Shown: piece by piece, positions 54,469 through 61,501 of the stretch | Position numbering within the stretch: the stretch's first letter is position 1 | How the letters are laid out: every line of letters starts with the position of its first letter | Source: Hymenobacter ruricola | GTDB taxonomy: Bacteria; Bacteroidota; Bacteroidia; Cytophagales; Hymenobacteraceae | Assembly: GCF_015694525.1 (NCBI RefSeq) | Contig: NZ_JADQDM010000001.1 | Location: forward strand, 62,001 to 126,000 | Direction: 5' to 3' | Length of the DNA: 64,000 bases | The notes under the pieces: model-generated | The model's database searches: none | Seen by the model: the letters and a program-made list of their open reading frames with translations, nothing else | Told to the model about the DNA's origin: nothing | Made by a program: the position numbers and the translations under genes

Positions 54469-56181
54469 ATGAAAACGCTGGCCTCTTGCGTAAGCAAACT
54501 GACCCTTTTATTCTTGCTCCTATTCGCCGGCCCGGTAGTCCGTGCTCAGGCCCCAGCCTGGCAAACAGCCATGTTGACCGACCGCAGTGGAGGCGGGTAT
54601 GTCATCAATGCCTCCGTCACTGATTCGGACGGCAATATGTACATAGCGGGGTCGTTTGGAGGTACAATCACTCTCGGCAATATCAGCATCACTGGCATTC
54701 CGGGCCATTCAGATGCATTCGTGGCAAAGTGGAGCGCCACAACGAACGACTTTGTGTGGGCAAGTGGCGGCGGAAGCAGCGGGTATGATGAAGCTACCGC
54801 ACTAGCCATTAGCGGGACTAGCATTTACATATCGGGTACTTTTGCCGGTCCCACTGCAAGCTTTGGCACCACTACTTTGGTGAATGCGGCAACTCCTGGA
54901 AATACTATCCATGGCGATGTATTTATTGCCAAGCTTATAGATAACGGGACGAACGCCAGCTTTGTATGGGCAGAGCAAGCCGGGGCCGCCGTTAACGACG
55001 TTGCAAACGCCATTGCGGTGCAGGGGGCCAATGTGTACATCGCCGGAGGGTTTTATGGCAGTGCCCCCGGAACCGTTACCCGTTTTGGAAGTGTGCTGCC
55101 GACTTCGGGTAGCTACATTATCAAGCTAACAGAATCGGGGACTGGCAGCAGCTTTGGCTGGGCGCGCCAAATAGAAGGGACGGTGCAGGCAATGGCGACG
55201 GCTGGGCAAAGCCTTTACGTAACGGGGAATTATAGGAATGCTACCATCACGTTTGATGGAACGGTATTGGCCAATAGCGACGCAGGCCGATTGCGTTCAT
55301 CTGATGTGTTTGTAGCCAAGCTGCAGGACGCTGGCAGCAGCGGCACCTTTGTTTGGGCGCAGCGGGCCGGCGGTCTGGGCTACGACGAAGTAGCCGCAAT
55401 GGCCGTAAATGGTTCCTCTATCTATTTGACTGGCTATTTCATCTCGAGCGCATCTTTTGGTTCTACTCAACTCATGAGTGCCGGCCTACAAGAAGTGTTT
55501 GTGGCAAAGCTGGTGGATGCCGGCAGTTCTGCGGCTTTCGCTTGGGCCCAGCGGGCCGGTGGTATCGACATCGATGTATCCAACGCCATCGCCGTGAAGG
55601 GGAGAGACTTGCTGATAGCAGGGACTTTCAGCAGTACTGCTGCATTTGCTGGCCCTGGCAGCTTAACCAGCACCGGTAGCAATGATGTTTTTGTGGCTAA
55701 GCTGTTGGATGAGGGCACCACTGCTAGCTTCATTTGGGCTCAACAAGCTGGGGGGCCGGACATCGAAAGAGCTAATGTAATAGCAGTCACTGGTGCCCAA
55801 ATATGGGTAGCAGGCGCCACCACCGTTCCGGCTAACTTTGGTTCAATTGGTTTAGCCGCCAGCAATAAAGGCCCTAACGTCATGCTGCCTTTTTGGGCAT
55901 CGCTGACTGACATCACACTCCTCGGAAAAACTACCGCCCTGCGCCCCGAAAGCCTCAGCATCTTCCCCAACCCCGCCCACGGCCGCGCCACGGTGCAGCT
56001 TCCGGCCGTAGCAGGCACGGCCACGCTCACCATCCTCGACGCCCTGGGCCGCGCCGTGCGCACCCAAACGGCCACCGGCTCCCAAACCGAATTGAACCTG
56101 CGCGGCCTGGCCCCCGGCCTCTACGCCGTGCGCGTGGCGACGGGTGGCACCAGCGCCACCCAGCGGCTGGTGGTGGAGTAG
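54469..56181 (+). CDS. T9SS-secreted repeat protein 2
   Basis: The 570-residue protein has a signal peptide (LLFLLLFAGPVVRAQ), repeats of the same SBBP-like type as the previous gene (for example FVWAQRAGGLGYDEVAAMAV, IYLTGYFISSASFGS), and a C-terminal T9SS sorting domain starting SLSIFPNPAHGRATVQLPAV. The two genes are paralogues, most alike in the sorting domain. The same step in base composition is seen near 55930, where GC rises sharply. Confidence 0.87.
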   Translation: MKTLASCVSKLTLLFLLLFAGPVVRAQAPAWQTAMLTDRSGGGYVINASVTDSDGNMYIAGSFGGTITLGNISITGIPGHSDAFVAKWSATTNDFVWASGGGSSGYDEATALAISGTSIYISGTFAGPTASFGTTTLVNAATPGNTIHGDVFIAKLIDNGTNASFVWAEQAGAAVNDVANAIAVQGANVYIAGGFYGSAPGTVTRFGSVLPTSGSYIIKLTESGTGSSFGWARQIEGTVQAMATAGQSLYVTGNYRNATITFDGTVLANSDAGRLRSSDVFVAKLQDAGSSGTFVWAQRAGGLGYDEVAAMAVNGSSIYLTGYFISSASFGSTQLMSAGLQEVFVAKLVDAGSSAAFAWAQRAGGIDIDVSNAIAVKGRDLLIAGTFSSTAAFAGPGSLTSTGSNDVFVAKLLDEGTTASFIWAQQAGGPDIERANVIAVTGAQIWVAGATTVPANFGSIGLAASNKGPNVMLPFWASLTDITLLGKTTALRPESLSIFPNPAHGRATVQLPAVAGTATLTILDALGRAVRTQTATGSQTELNLRGLAPGLYAVRVATGGTSATQRLVVE

Positions 56182-56191
56182 GCCCCACCGT

Positions 56192-56242
56192 CCCCCCACA
56201 AAAAAGGCCCGCTGCGTGTGCAGCGGGCCTTTTTTGTGGGGG
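56192..56242. terminator. Bidirectional terminator between convergent genes
   Basis: An almost perfect stem with arms at 56192-56215 and 56220-56242 (inner core AAGGCCCGCTGC / GCAGCGGGCCTT), a GTGT-type loop and A- and T-tracts on both sides. It can terminate repeat protein 2 on the plus strand and the 123-residue gene on the minus strand. Confidence 0.92.
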
Positions 56243-56254
56243 CCGAAGCACGGG

Positions 56255-56626
56255 CTAGGCCTTTTTGGCGGCTGGGGCCGAGTCGTTCACCGTGAAGCCA
56301 TAGTCGCCCATCTCGCGCAGGCGGCCTTTGCCCAGGTTGCCTTGCAGCGCCTTGGAGGCGCGCTGGTTCAGGGGAACACACTCGGCCACGGCGGCGTCGC
56401 GGATTTCATAGAGCTTCTCCAACTGCAGCTGCAGCTTCTTGGCTTCGTGGTGGGCGGCCAGGGCGGCGGGGATTTTGGCGTTCGCCGCCTGCACTTCGCT
56501 GGCCAACTCGCCCACGATGAGCGAGTCCGGGCCTTTGCCGGCGATGCCCTGGGCCACGGCGGCCGTGAGGGTGAGGGTGCCCAGCGGGTCGGTGGCACCG
56601 GGAATGGGAATGCGGGCTTGCGCCAT
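56255..56626 (-). CDS. Helical hypothetical protein next to repeat array B
   Basis: The 123-residue protein begins MAQARIPIPGATDPLGTLTL and has a helical core with KIPAALAAHHEAKKLQLQLE and LYEIRDAAVAECVPLNQRAS, then GDYGFTVNDSAPAAKKA. No signal peptide or membrane segment. I do not recognise the family. Two long helices suggest a small helical-bundle or dimeric protein. It is bounded by the bidirectional terminator on its 3' side and by the 21-nt array B upstream, as the 238-residue gene at 5886 borders array A. Confidence 0.75.
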   Translation of the reverse strand: MAQARIPIPGATDPLGTLTLTAAVAQGIAGKGPDSLIVGELASEVQAANAKIPAALAAHHEAKKLQLQLEKLYEIRDAAVAECVPLNQRASKALQGNLGKGRLREMGDYGFTVNDSAPAAKKA

Positions 56627-56682
56627 AGGGGTAGGAGCCGGAGGAAGTGAATCCGGCAGAATTCAAATATAAACGACTCAAG

Positions 56683-56955
56683 TAAACCGTTGGCCCGCAG
56701 GCCAAGAGCTAAACGACGGTCCTCAACCGTTTGGAGAGGCCAGCCAAGCCTTCGCGGACCCGGCTCAACCGTTTGAGCAGGTCCCGTAGTCGTTTGAGCA
56801 GGTCCCTCCGACGTCTGAGGGCCTGGCTCAAACGCCGGAGGGACCTGCTCAAACAACTGCGAACCCGGTTCAAGCCTTTGGGCCCCACCTCGAATGTTTG
56901 AAACGCCTCCTTAGCCGTTTGAGGACCACCTTAGCAGACTGAAACCCGCCCCAAA
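56683..56955. repeat. Degenerate array with 21-nt period (array B)
   Basis: From 56683 to 56955 the sequence falls into thirteen units of exactly 21 nt. Clear units are AACCGTTTGAGCAGGTCCC at 56767 and AGTCGTTTGAGCAGGTCCCT at 56788, with inverted versions such as GGAGGGACCTGCTCAAAC around 56838-56855. Stop codons break every frame that would include a start codon, although open stretches read as Leu/Arg-rich heptads because 21 nt equals seven codons. I therefore call it a non-coding repeat. It fills the gap between the 123-residue gene and deoC. Confidence 0.75.
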
Positions 56956-57071
56956 GGGCGAGCAATGAGGCGAACAGTGCGTGGTCCTGGCTGTTGGTCA
57001 GCCAGAGGCGGGCGGCGCTTTTGTTGGGGAGGCGTTTAGTGCCGCCCCGGCGCGCGGCGCGTCTTACCCGC

Positions 57072-57079
57072 TACCTTTG
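57072..57079 (+). promoter_or_regulatory. Promoter box of deoC
   Basis: TACCTTTG is a perfect -7 box, 4 nt before the ATG at 57084; no TTG at the -33 distance is seen. Confidence 0.5.
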
Positions 57080-57083
57080 CCCC

Positions 57084-57752
57084 ATGAACCTCGCCGCCCG
57101 CCTCGACCACACCCTGCTGCGCCCCGACTGCACGGAGGCCCAGATACTCCAGCTCTGCGAGGAGGCCGCCGCCCACGGCTTTGCCAGCGTGTGCGTGCCG
57201 CCCTGCTACGTGGCCCTGGCCGCCGCCCGGCTGGAGGGGTCCGGCGTGCCCGTGTGCACGGTGATTGGGTTTCCGCTGGGCTATGCTTCGAGCAGCGTCA
57301 AGTTCAAGGAAGCCGAAGTGGCCCTGTACGACGGCGCCCACGAGCTGGACATGGTCATCAACATTTCGGCCCTGAAATCGGGCAAGACCGACGCCATTCA
57401 GGCCGAAATCCTGGATTTGGCCGACCTCTGCCACGTGCACCAGGCCTTGCTCAAGGTCATCATCGAAACCGCCCTGCTCAGCGAGGCCGAAATTGAGCTG
57501 GCCTGCCGGCTGTGCGTGGAAGGCGAGGCCGATTTTGTGAAAACTTCCACCGGCTTCGCCAGCCGCGGCGCCTCCGTGGCCGACGTGGAGCTGATGCGCC
57601 GCGTGCTGCCCGAGAACGTTCGCATCAAAGCCGCCGGCGGCATCCGGACCCGCGCCGCCGCCGAGGCGCTGGTGGCAGCCGGCGCCGACCGTATCGGCTC
57701 GTCCAACAGCGTGGCCCTGATTGCTGAACCCGATGACTCGACCGTTGCTTAA
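57084..57752 (+). CDS. deoC: Deoxyribose-phosphate aldolase
   Basis: The start at 57084 gives 222 residues, MNLAARLDHTLLRPDCTEAQ. Motifs: CVPPCYVALAAARL, VCTVIGFPLGYASSSVKFKE, ELDMVINISALKSG, Schiff-base Lys in DFVKTSTGFASRGASVADV and IKAAGGIRTRAAAEALVAAG. It splits deoxyribose 5-phosphate to glyceraldehyde 3-phosphate and acetaldehyde. It overlaps the next gene by 20 nt. Confidence 0.97.
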   Translation: MNLAARLDHTLLRPDCTEAQILQLCEEAAAHGFASVCVPPCYVALAAARLEGSGVPVCTVIGFPLGYASSSVKFKEAEVALYDGAHELDMVINISALKSGKTDAIQAEILDLADLCHVHQALLKVIIETALLSEAEIELACRLCVEGEADFVKTSTGFASRGASVADVELMRRVLPENVRIKAAGGIRTRAAAEALVAAGADRIGSSNSVALIAEPDDSTVA

Positions 57753-58296
57753 GGTGCTCTTGTTTCCGGCGCTGCTCTCCCTGGTGGCCTGCGCCAGCAC
57801 GGCCCAGCAGGCCCCCCAGGCCAGCGCCCCGCCCGATACCACCCGCAAGCCCGCCGCGGCTACGGCCGCGCCCCTGCCCGCCGAGGACGTGAGCAAGTAC
57901 CGCCCGGTGTTCGCAGTGCCCAAGCCCGCCCCGGTGGCCGCCACCGCGCCCGCGCCCAAAACCACCTTGCCCCCCACCAGCCACGTGAACCCGCAGGTGG
58001 AGCAGCGCCTGCGCGACCAGGCCTACACCAACCAGAACGTGAAGTATACCCAGGGCTACCGCATCCTGGTGTACCTCGGCCTGGAGCGCGACCAGGTGAT
58101 GGCCATCCGGCGCGCCATCATCAGCCGCTACCCCGACGAAACCGACTACATCGTCTTCAAGTCCCCGGTCTACCGCCTCTACATCGGCGACTACCTCACC
58201 AAGCTGGACGCGGCCCGCGGCCTGGCCCGGCTGCGCGGCCTCTCGCCCAAGCTGGAGCTGGAGCCCACGCAGGTGCTGCTGAACAAGAACCCGTAA
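57733..58296 (+). CDS. SPOR-like domain lipoprotein
   Basis: The start at 57733 gives 187 residues with lipobox FPALLSLVAC (Cys at about residue 20). A Pro/Ala-rich linker (about 25-90) leads to a C-terminal domain GYRILVYLGLERDQVMAIRR with DYIVFKSPVYRLYIGDYLTK and AARGLARLRGL, the pattern of a SPOR domain, which binds denuded peptidoglycan. It shares 20 nt with the end of deoC. Confidence 0.83.
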   Translation: MTRPLLKVLLFPALLSLVACASTAQQAPQASAPPDTTRKPAAATAAPLPAEDVSKYRPVFAVPKPAPVAATAPAPKTTLPPTSHVNPQVEQRLRDQAYTNQNVKYTQGYRILVYLGLERDQVMAIRRAIISRYPDETDYIVFKSPVYRLYIGDYLTKLDAARGLARLRGLSPKLELEPTQVLLNKNP

Positions 58297-58330
58297 GCGA
58301 GCGAAATGAGGTAGTAAGGCCGCGCGCCGC

Positions 58331-58434
58331 TTGTCATCCTGAGCGCAGCGAAGGACCTTCTCACGCCTGCGCTGCCGGAATTGCTGCAAGCTGTTCAACG
58401 GTGAGAAGGTCCTTCGCGGCGCTCAGGATGACAA
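58331..58434. repeat. Palindromic element, family 2 (second copy)
   Basis: Left arm TTGTCATCCTGAGCGCAGCG continuing AAGGACCTTCTCAC; right arm GTGAGAAGGTCCTTCGCGGC continuing GCTCAGGATGACAA. About 34 bp pair with a single mismatch. Shares words with 38471-38593. Confidence 0.88.
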
Positions 58435-58453
58435 ACGTTAACCACTCCGACCC

Positions 58454-59647
58454 ATGCCCACCAGTCTCCTCCCCCGCATTCAGGCCCTCGCCGCCCACTA
58501 CGCCGCCGATGCCGTGGCCATTCGCCGCCACCTGCACGCCCACCCGGAGCTGTCGTTTGAGGAAACCAACACCGCCGCTTTTGTCACCCAAGAGTTGGAG
58601 AAGCTGGGCCTCACGCCCCGGCCCATCGCCAATACCGGCGTGCTGGCCCTGATTGAAGGCCGGCCCGGCGGCCCTACCATCGCCCTGCGGGCCGACATGG
58701 ACGCCCTGCCCATCACGGAGGCCAACGACGTGCCCTACAAATCCACTAACCCCGGCGTGATGCACGCCTGCGGCCACGACGTGCACACGGCCTCCCTGCT
58801 GGGCGCCGCCCGTATTCTGAATGAGCTGAAAGGTGAATTTCAGGGCACCGTGAAGCTGATGTTTCAGCCGGGTGAGGAGCGGCTGCCCGGCGGTGCTTCG
58901 CTGATGATAAAGGAGGGCGTGCTGGAAAACCCCGCCGTGAGCCACGTGCTGGGGCAGCACGTATTTCCGCACCTGCCGGCCGGCAAAATCGGTCTGCGCC
59001 CCGGCCGCTACATGGCCAGCACCGACGAATTATATCTCACGATTAAAGGCAAGGGCGGCCACGGCGCCATGCCCGAAATGAACCTCGACCCCGTGCTGGT
59101 AGCCGCGCACATCATCGTGGCGGCCCAGCAAATCGTGAGCCGACGCGCCAACCCCAAGATTCCTTCGGTGCTCAGCTTCGGCAAGGTCATCGCCAATGGC
59201 GCCACCAACGTCATCCCCAACGAAGTCTACCTCGAAGGCACCTTCCGCACCCTCAACGAGGAGTGGCGCGCCGAGGCCCACCAGCACCTGCGCAAGCTGT
59301 GCGAAGGCCTGGCCGAGAGCATGGGCGCCGTGTGCGAGCTCGAAATCCGCCACGGCTACCCCTACCTGGAAAACGAGCCCGCCCTCACCGCCCGCGTGCG
59401 CGCCGCCGCCGAAGCCTACCTCGGCCCCGAAAACGTGGTGGAGCTCGACCAGTGGATGGCCGCCGAAGATTTTGCCTACTTCTCGCAAGCCGCGCCGGCC
59501 TGCTTCTACCGCCTGGGCACCCGGCACGAGGACGGCCGCTTTGCGTCCTCGGTGCACACGCCTACCTTCGACATCGACGAAAAAGCCCTGGCCACCGGGC
59601 CGGGCCTGATGGCCTGGCTGGCCGTGCAGGAGCTGACCGGGCAGTAA
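58454..59647 (+). CDS. M20 family amidohydrolase/peptidase
   Basis: The 397-residue enzyme has a metal-binding His/Asp region LRADMDALPITEANDVPYKS and MHACGHDVHTASLLGAARIL, FQPGEERLPGGASLMI (Glu base) and WMAAEDFAYFSQAAPACFYR. This is the hippurate hydrolase/N-acetyl-diaminopimelate deacetylase/IAA-amino acid hydrolase group. A role in deacylating amino-acid amides is likely; dapF elsewhere in the window does not by itself decide the substrate. No signal peptide. Confidence 0.93.
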   Translation: MPTSLLPRIQALAAHYAADAVAIRRHLHAHPELSFEETNTAAFVTQELEKLGLTPRPIANTGVLALIEGRPGGPTIALRADMDALPITEANDVPYKSTNPGVMHACGHDVHTASLLGAARILNELKGEFQGTVKLMFQPGEERLPGGASLMIKEGVLENPAVSHVLGQHVFPHLPAGKIGLRPGRYMASTDELYLTIKGKGGHGAMPEMNLDPVLVAAHIIVAAQQIVSRRANPKIPSVLSFGKVIANGATNVIPNEVYLEGTFRTLNEEWRAEAHQHLRKLCEGLAESMGAVCELEIRHGYPYLENEPALTARVRAAAEAYLGPENVVELDQWMAAEDFAYFSQAAPACFYRLGTRHEDGRFASSVHTPTFDIDEKALATGPGLMAWLAVQELTGQ

Positions 59648-59679
59648 GCGCTTGTGCCACTGCCGTTGCAATTTGCTTT

Positions 59680-60483
59680 ATGAAACAGCTCCTACTCAGC
59701 GCCCTGTTCGGCGCCTTGCTTGCCCTGCCGGCCACGGCCCAAACCCGCCGCAACGTATTCGGGCTGCAAATCTGGCCCGAAGCGCAGGCCGAAGTGGCCC
59801 TGCCCGACAACGACTATTTCCTGGTGGCCCTGCGCGGCCAGAACCTTACCGACAACAACGGCTTCGACGACCCCAACCGCGTGCTCGGCTTCGACGAGCG
59901 GCGCCTCACCCTGGGCTACGAGCATTTCTGGAACGAGCACTGGAGCATTGGCGCCACGGCCGCCTACATCTCGTCCTACAACACCTACGCGCTGCTGCCC
60001 GAGGTGCTGCTGCGCCACCGCAGCCCCATCGGGCCGCTCACCTTCGGCCAGCGTTTGAGCCTGGAGCGCGAGCTTCCGGGGGCCCGCGGGGCTACGGGGA
60101 AAACCAATGCCCGCCTACGGGCCGACTTAGAGAAGATAGTTTCCTTGGGAGGCCTGGCCCTGCGCCCGCGCCTGAGCTACGAGGCCGCCACGCACGTGCG
60201 CCTGCTACGCGCCAGCACCGACCCCGACGAGCGCACCATTGACTTCACCAGCCTGCGCGGCGAAGTGGGCGTGCGCCTCTCGCGCCTGCTCGACGTGACG
60301 CCGTGGTTCGCCTACCAAACCCAGTACAGCTTTGCCTTGGCGCGCTACGATGAGTACAACAACATCACCGAACCCGCCGGCCGGGCCAATGCCGTGTCGC
60401 CGGTGGTCGGGCTCGACGTGCGCTTCACCTTCCTCAACGGCCAGGACGCCGCCACACGCCGGCAGCTGCCCACGCAGCACTAG
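59680..60483 (+). CDS. Outer-membrane beta-barrel protein (DUF2490-like)
   Basis: The start at 59680 gives 267 residues with a signal peptide (LLLSALFGALLALPATAQ). The mature protein alternates polar and aromatic residues in beta-hairpins (RLTLGYEHFWNEHWSIGATA, TPWFAYQTQYSFALARYDEY) and ends with LDVRFTFLNG near the C-terminus, typical of a 10-12-strand barrel of the DUF2490 kind. It lies 32 nt downstream of the M20 gene. Longer upstream starts in the same frame overlap that gene and are rejected. Confidence 0.8.
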   Translation: MKQLLLSALFGALLALPATAQTRRNVFGLQIWPEAQAEVALPDNDYFLVALRGQNLTDNNGFDDPNRVLGFDERRLTLGYEHFWNEHWSIGATAAYISSYNTYALLPEVLLRHRSPIGPLTFGQRLSLERELPGARGATGKTNARLRADLEKIVSLGGLALRPRLSYEAATHVRLLRASTDPDERTIDFTSLRGEVGVRLSRLLDVTPWFAYQTQYSFALARYDEYNNITEPAGRANAVSPVVGLDVRFTFLNGQDAATRRQLPTQH

Positions 60484-60723
60484 CCGCTTTCGGCTATGCT
60501 GCTGACATATTTGCAGGTGGTTGCTTTTCTTGTTTATGCCATTTGGGAAGTGTCAGGATGGTATTTCTAGGAATTAGAGAAGGGGGAGTTTAGGTGAATT
60601 TTGAAAAATGAGACAATTTGTCTTGTAAAGACGGCGTAACTGGGTTTGGTATAGAATTGAATGAAAGCAAGTGTGCCGCAAGCCGGCAATCATTCTTTCA
60701 CCACCTTCAACTTTATATCAATC
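60484..60723 (+). promoter_or_regulatory. Regulatory gap before hsp20 with a palindrome
   Basis: This 240-bp gap is AT-richer than its surroundings. It contains a perfect 6-bp inverted repeat AGACAA-T-TTGTCT at 60611-60623, which could be an operator, and TAGAATTG at 60652-60659, a weak -7-like box. No gene seen. Confidence 0.4.
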
Positions 60724-61260
60724 ATGGCAACTCTGCTGTATAACACCCGCCCATCCCTGCGCCCCAGCCGCGCCCTGAGCACCATGCTCGCCGACATGCT
60801 CCGCGAACCGCAAGTAGCGCCTACCCAGCCCACGCCCGCCTTCGTGCCCGCCGCCGACATTCTCGAAACGGCCGAAGGCTTTGAGCTGCACCTCGCGCTG
60901 CCCGGCTTCCGGAAAGAAGCCATCAACATTGAATTCCACGACGGCCAGCTGGTGATTTCCGGCGAGCGCGCCAACCCCGCCGCGGCTGCCAAAGAAGCTG
61001 CCGCTACCGCCACCGAAGCCAACACCGGCGACGAGAACAAAGCCGACGAAAATAAGCCGGCCGTGGTAGCCCCGGAAGCTCCGGCCGCGCCCAAGTTCCG
61101 CCGCCTCGAAACCAATTACGGCGCCTTCACCCGCAGCTTCCGCCTGCCCGATACGGTGAACGTGAAGGCCATCGGCGCCGAGCTGACCGACGGCATCCTG
61201 CGCGTGACGCTGCCCTTCGACACCGAGAAGGTGACCAAGCAGCACATCGAAATCCGCTAA
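60724..61260 (+). CDS. Hsp20/alpha-crystallin small heat-shock protein
   Basis: The start at 60724 gives 178 residues, MATLLYNTRPSLRPSRALST. The alpha-crystallin domain has VPAADILETAEGFELHLALP, GFRKEAINIEFHDGQLVISG and the end RLETNYGAFTRSFRLPDTV with ADGILRVTLPF-like segments. Between residues about 83 and 125 lies an Ala/Glu-rich insertion of about 35 residues absent from typical members, interrupting the dimerisation loop region. A strong terminator follows. Confidence 0.92.
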   Translation: MATLLYNTRPSLRPSRALSTMLADMLREPQVAPTQPTPAFVPAADILETAEGFELHLALPGFRKEAINIEFHDGQLVISGERANPAAAAKEAAATATEANTGDENKADENKPAVVAPEAPAAPKFRRLETNYGAFTRSFRLPDTVNVKAIGAELTDGILRVTLPFDTEKVTKQHIEIR

Positions 61261-61274
61261 GCGCGGACGGTTTT

Positions 61275-61308
61275 GCAAAAAAGGCACCCCGCGGGGTGCC
61301 TTTTTTGC
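61275..61308 (+). terminator. Terminator of hsp20
   Basis: A perfect stem: arms from 61275 and to 61308 (GCAAAAAAGGCACCCC pairing with GGGGTGCCTTTTTTGC) around a short loop; the T-tract is within the right arm. Confidence 0.92.
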
Positions 61309-61501
61309 AGTGGCGCGTGTTAGGTCCGTACACTGTCCGATTTGGCCTGTTTTCTGCTAAAAGCAACCTTGGGGCGCTAAACTGAATCCTTGTCGCGTTG
61401 GTAGAAATATCTTCGGGTTGGCTCATCCGGTTTTCATAACCGGAACATTAAATTAGGCCCTTCATTACCTCGTTTCACCCTTTTTCAATTTCCCTTACCC
61501 C

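Noticed and set aside
56368..56856. Minus-strand frame through array B that reads as heptads (QTVEPGP type)
   Set aside because: The seven-residue periodicity follows automatically from the 21-nt repeat; the frame runs on antiphase into the 123-residue gene, and no initiation signal is seen.
56700..56910. Possible Leu/Arg heptad coiled-coil peptide in array B on either strand
   Set aside because: Both strands show similar heptads, stop codons bound them and no ATG starts them, so DNA-level repetition is the simpler explanation.
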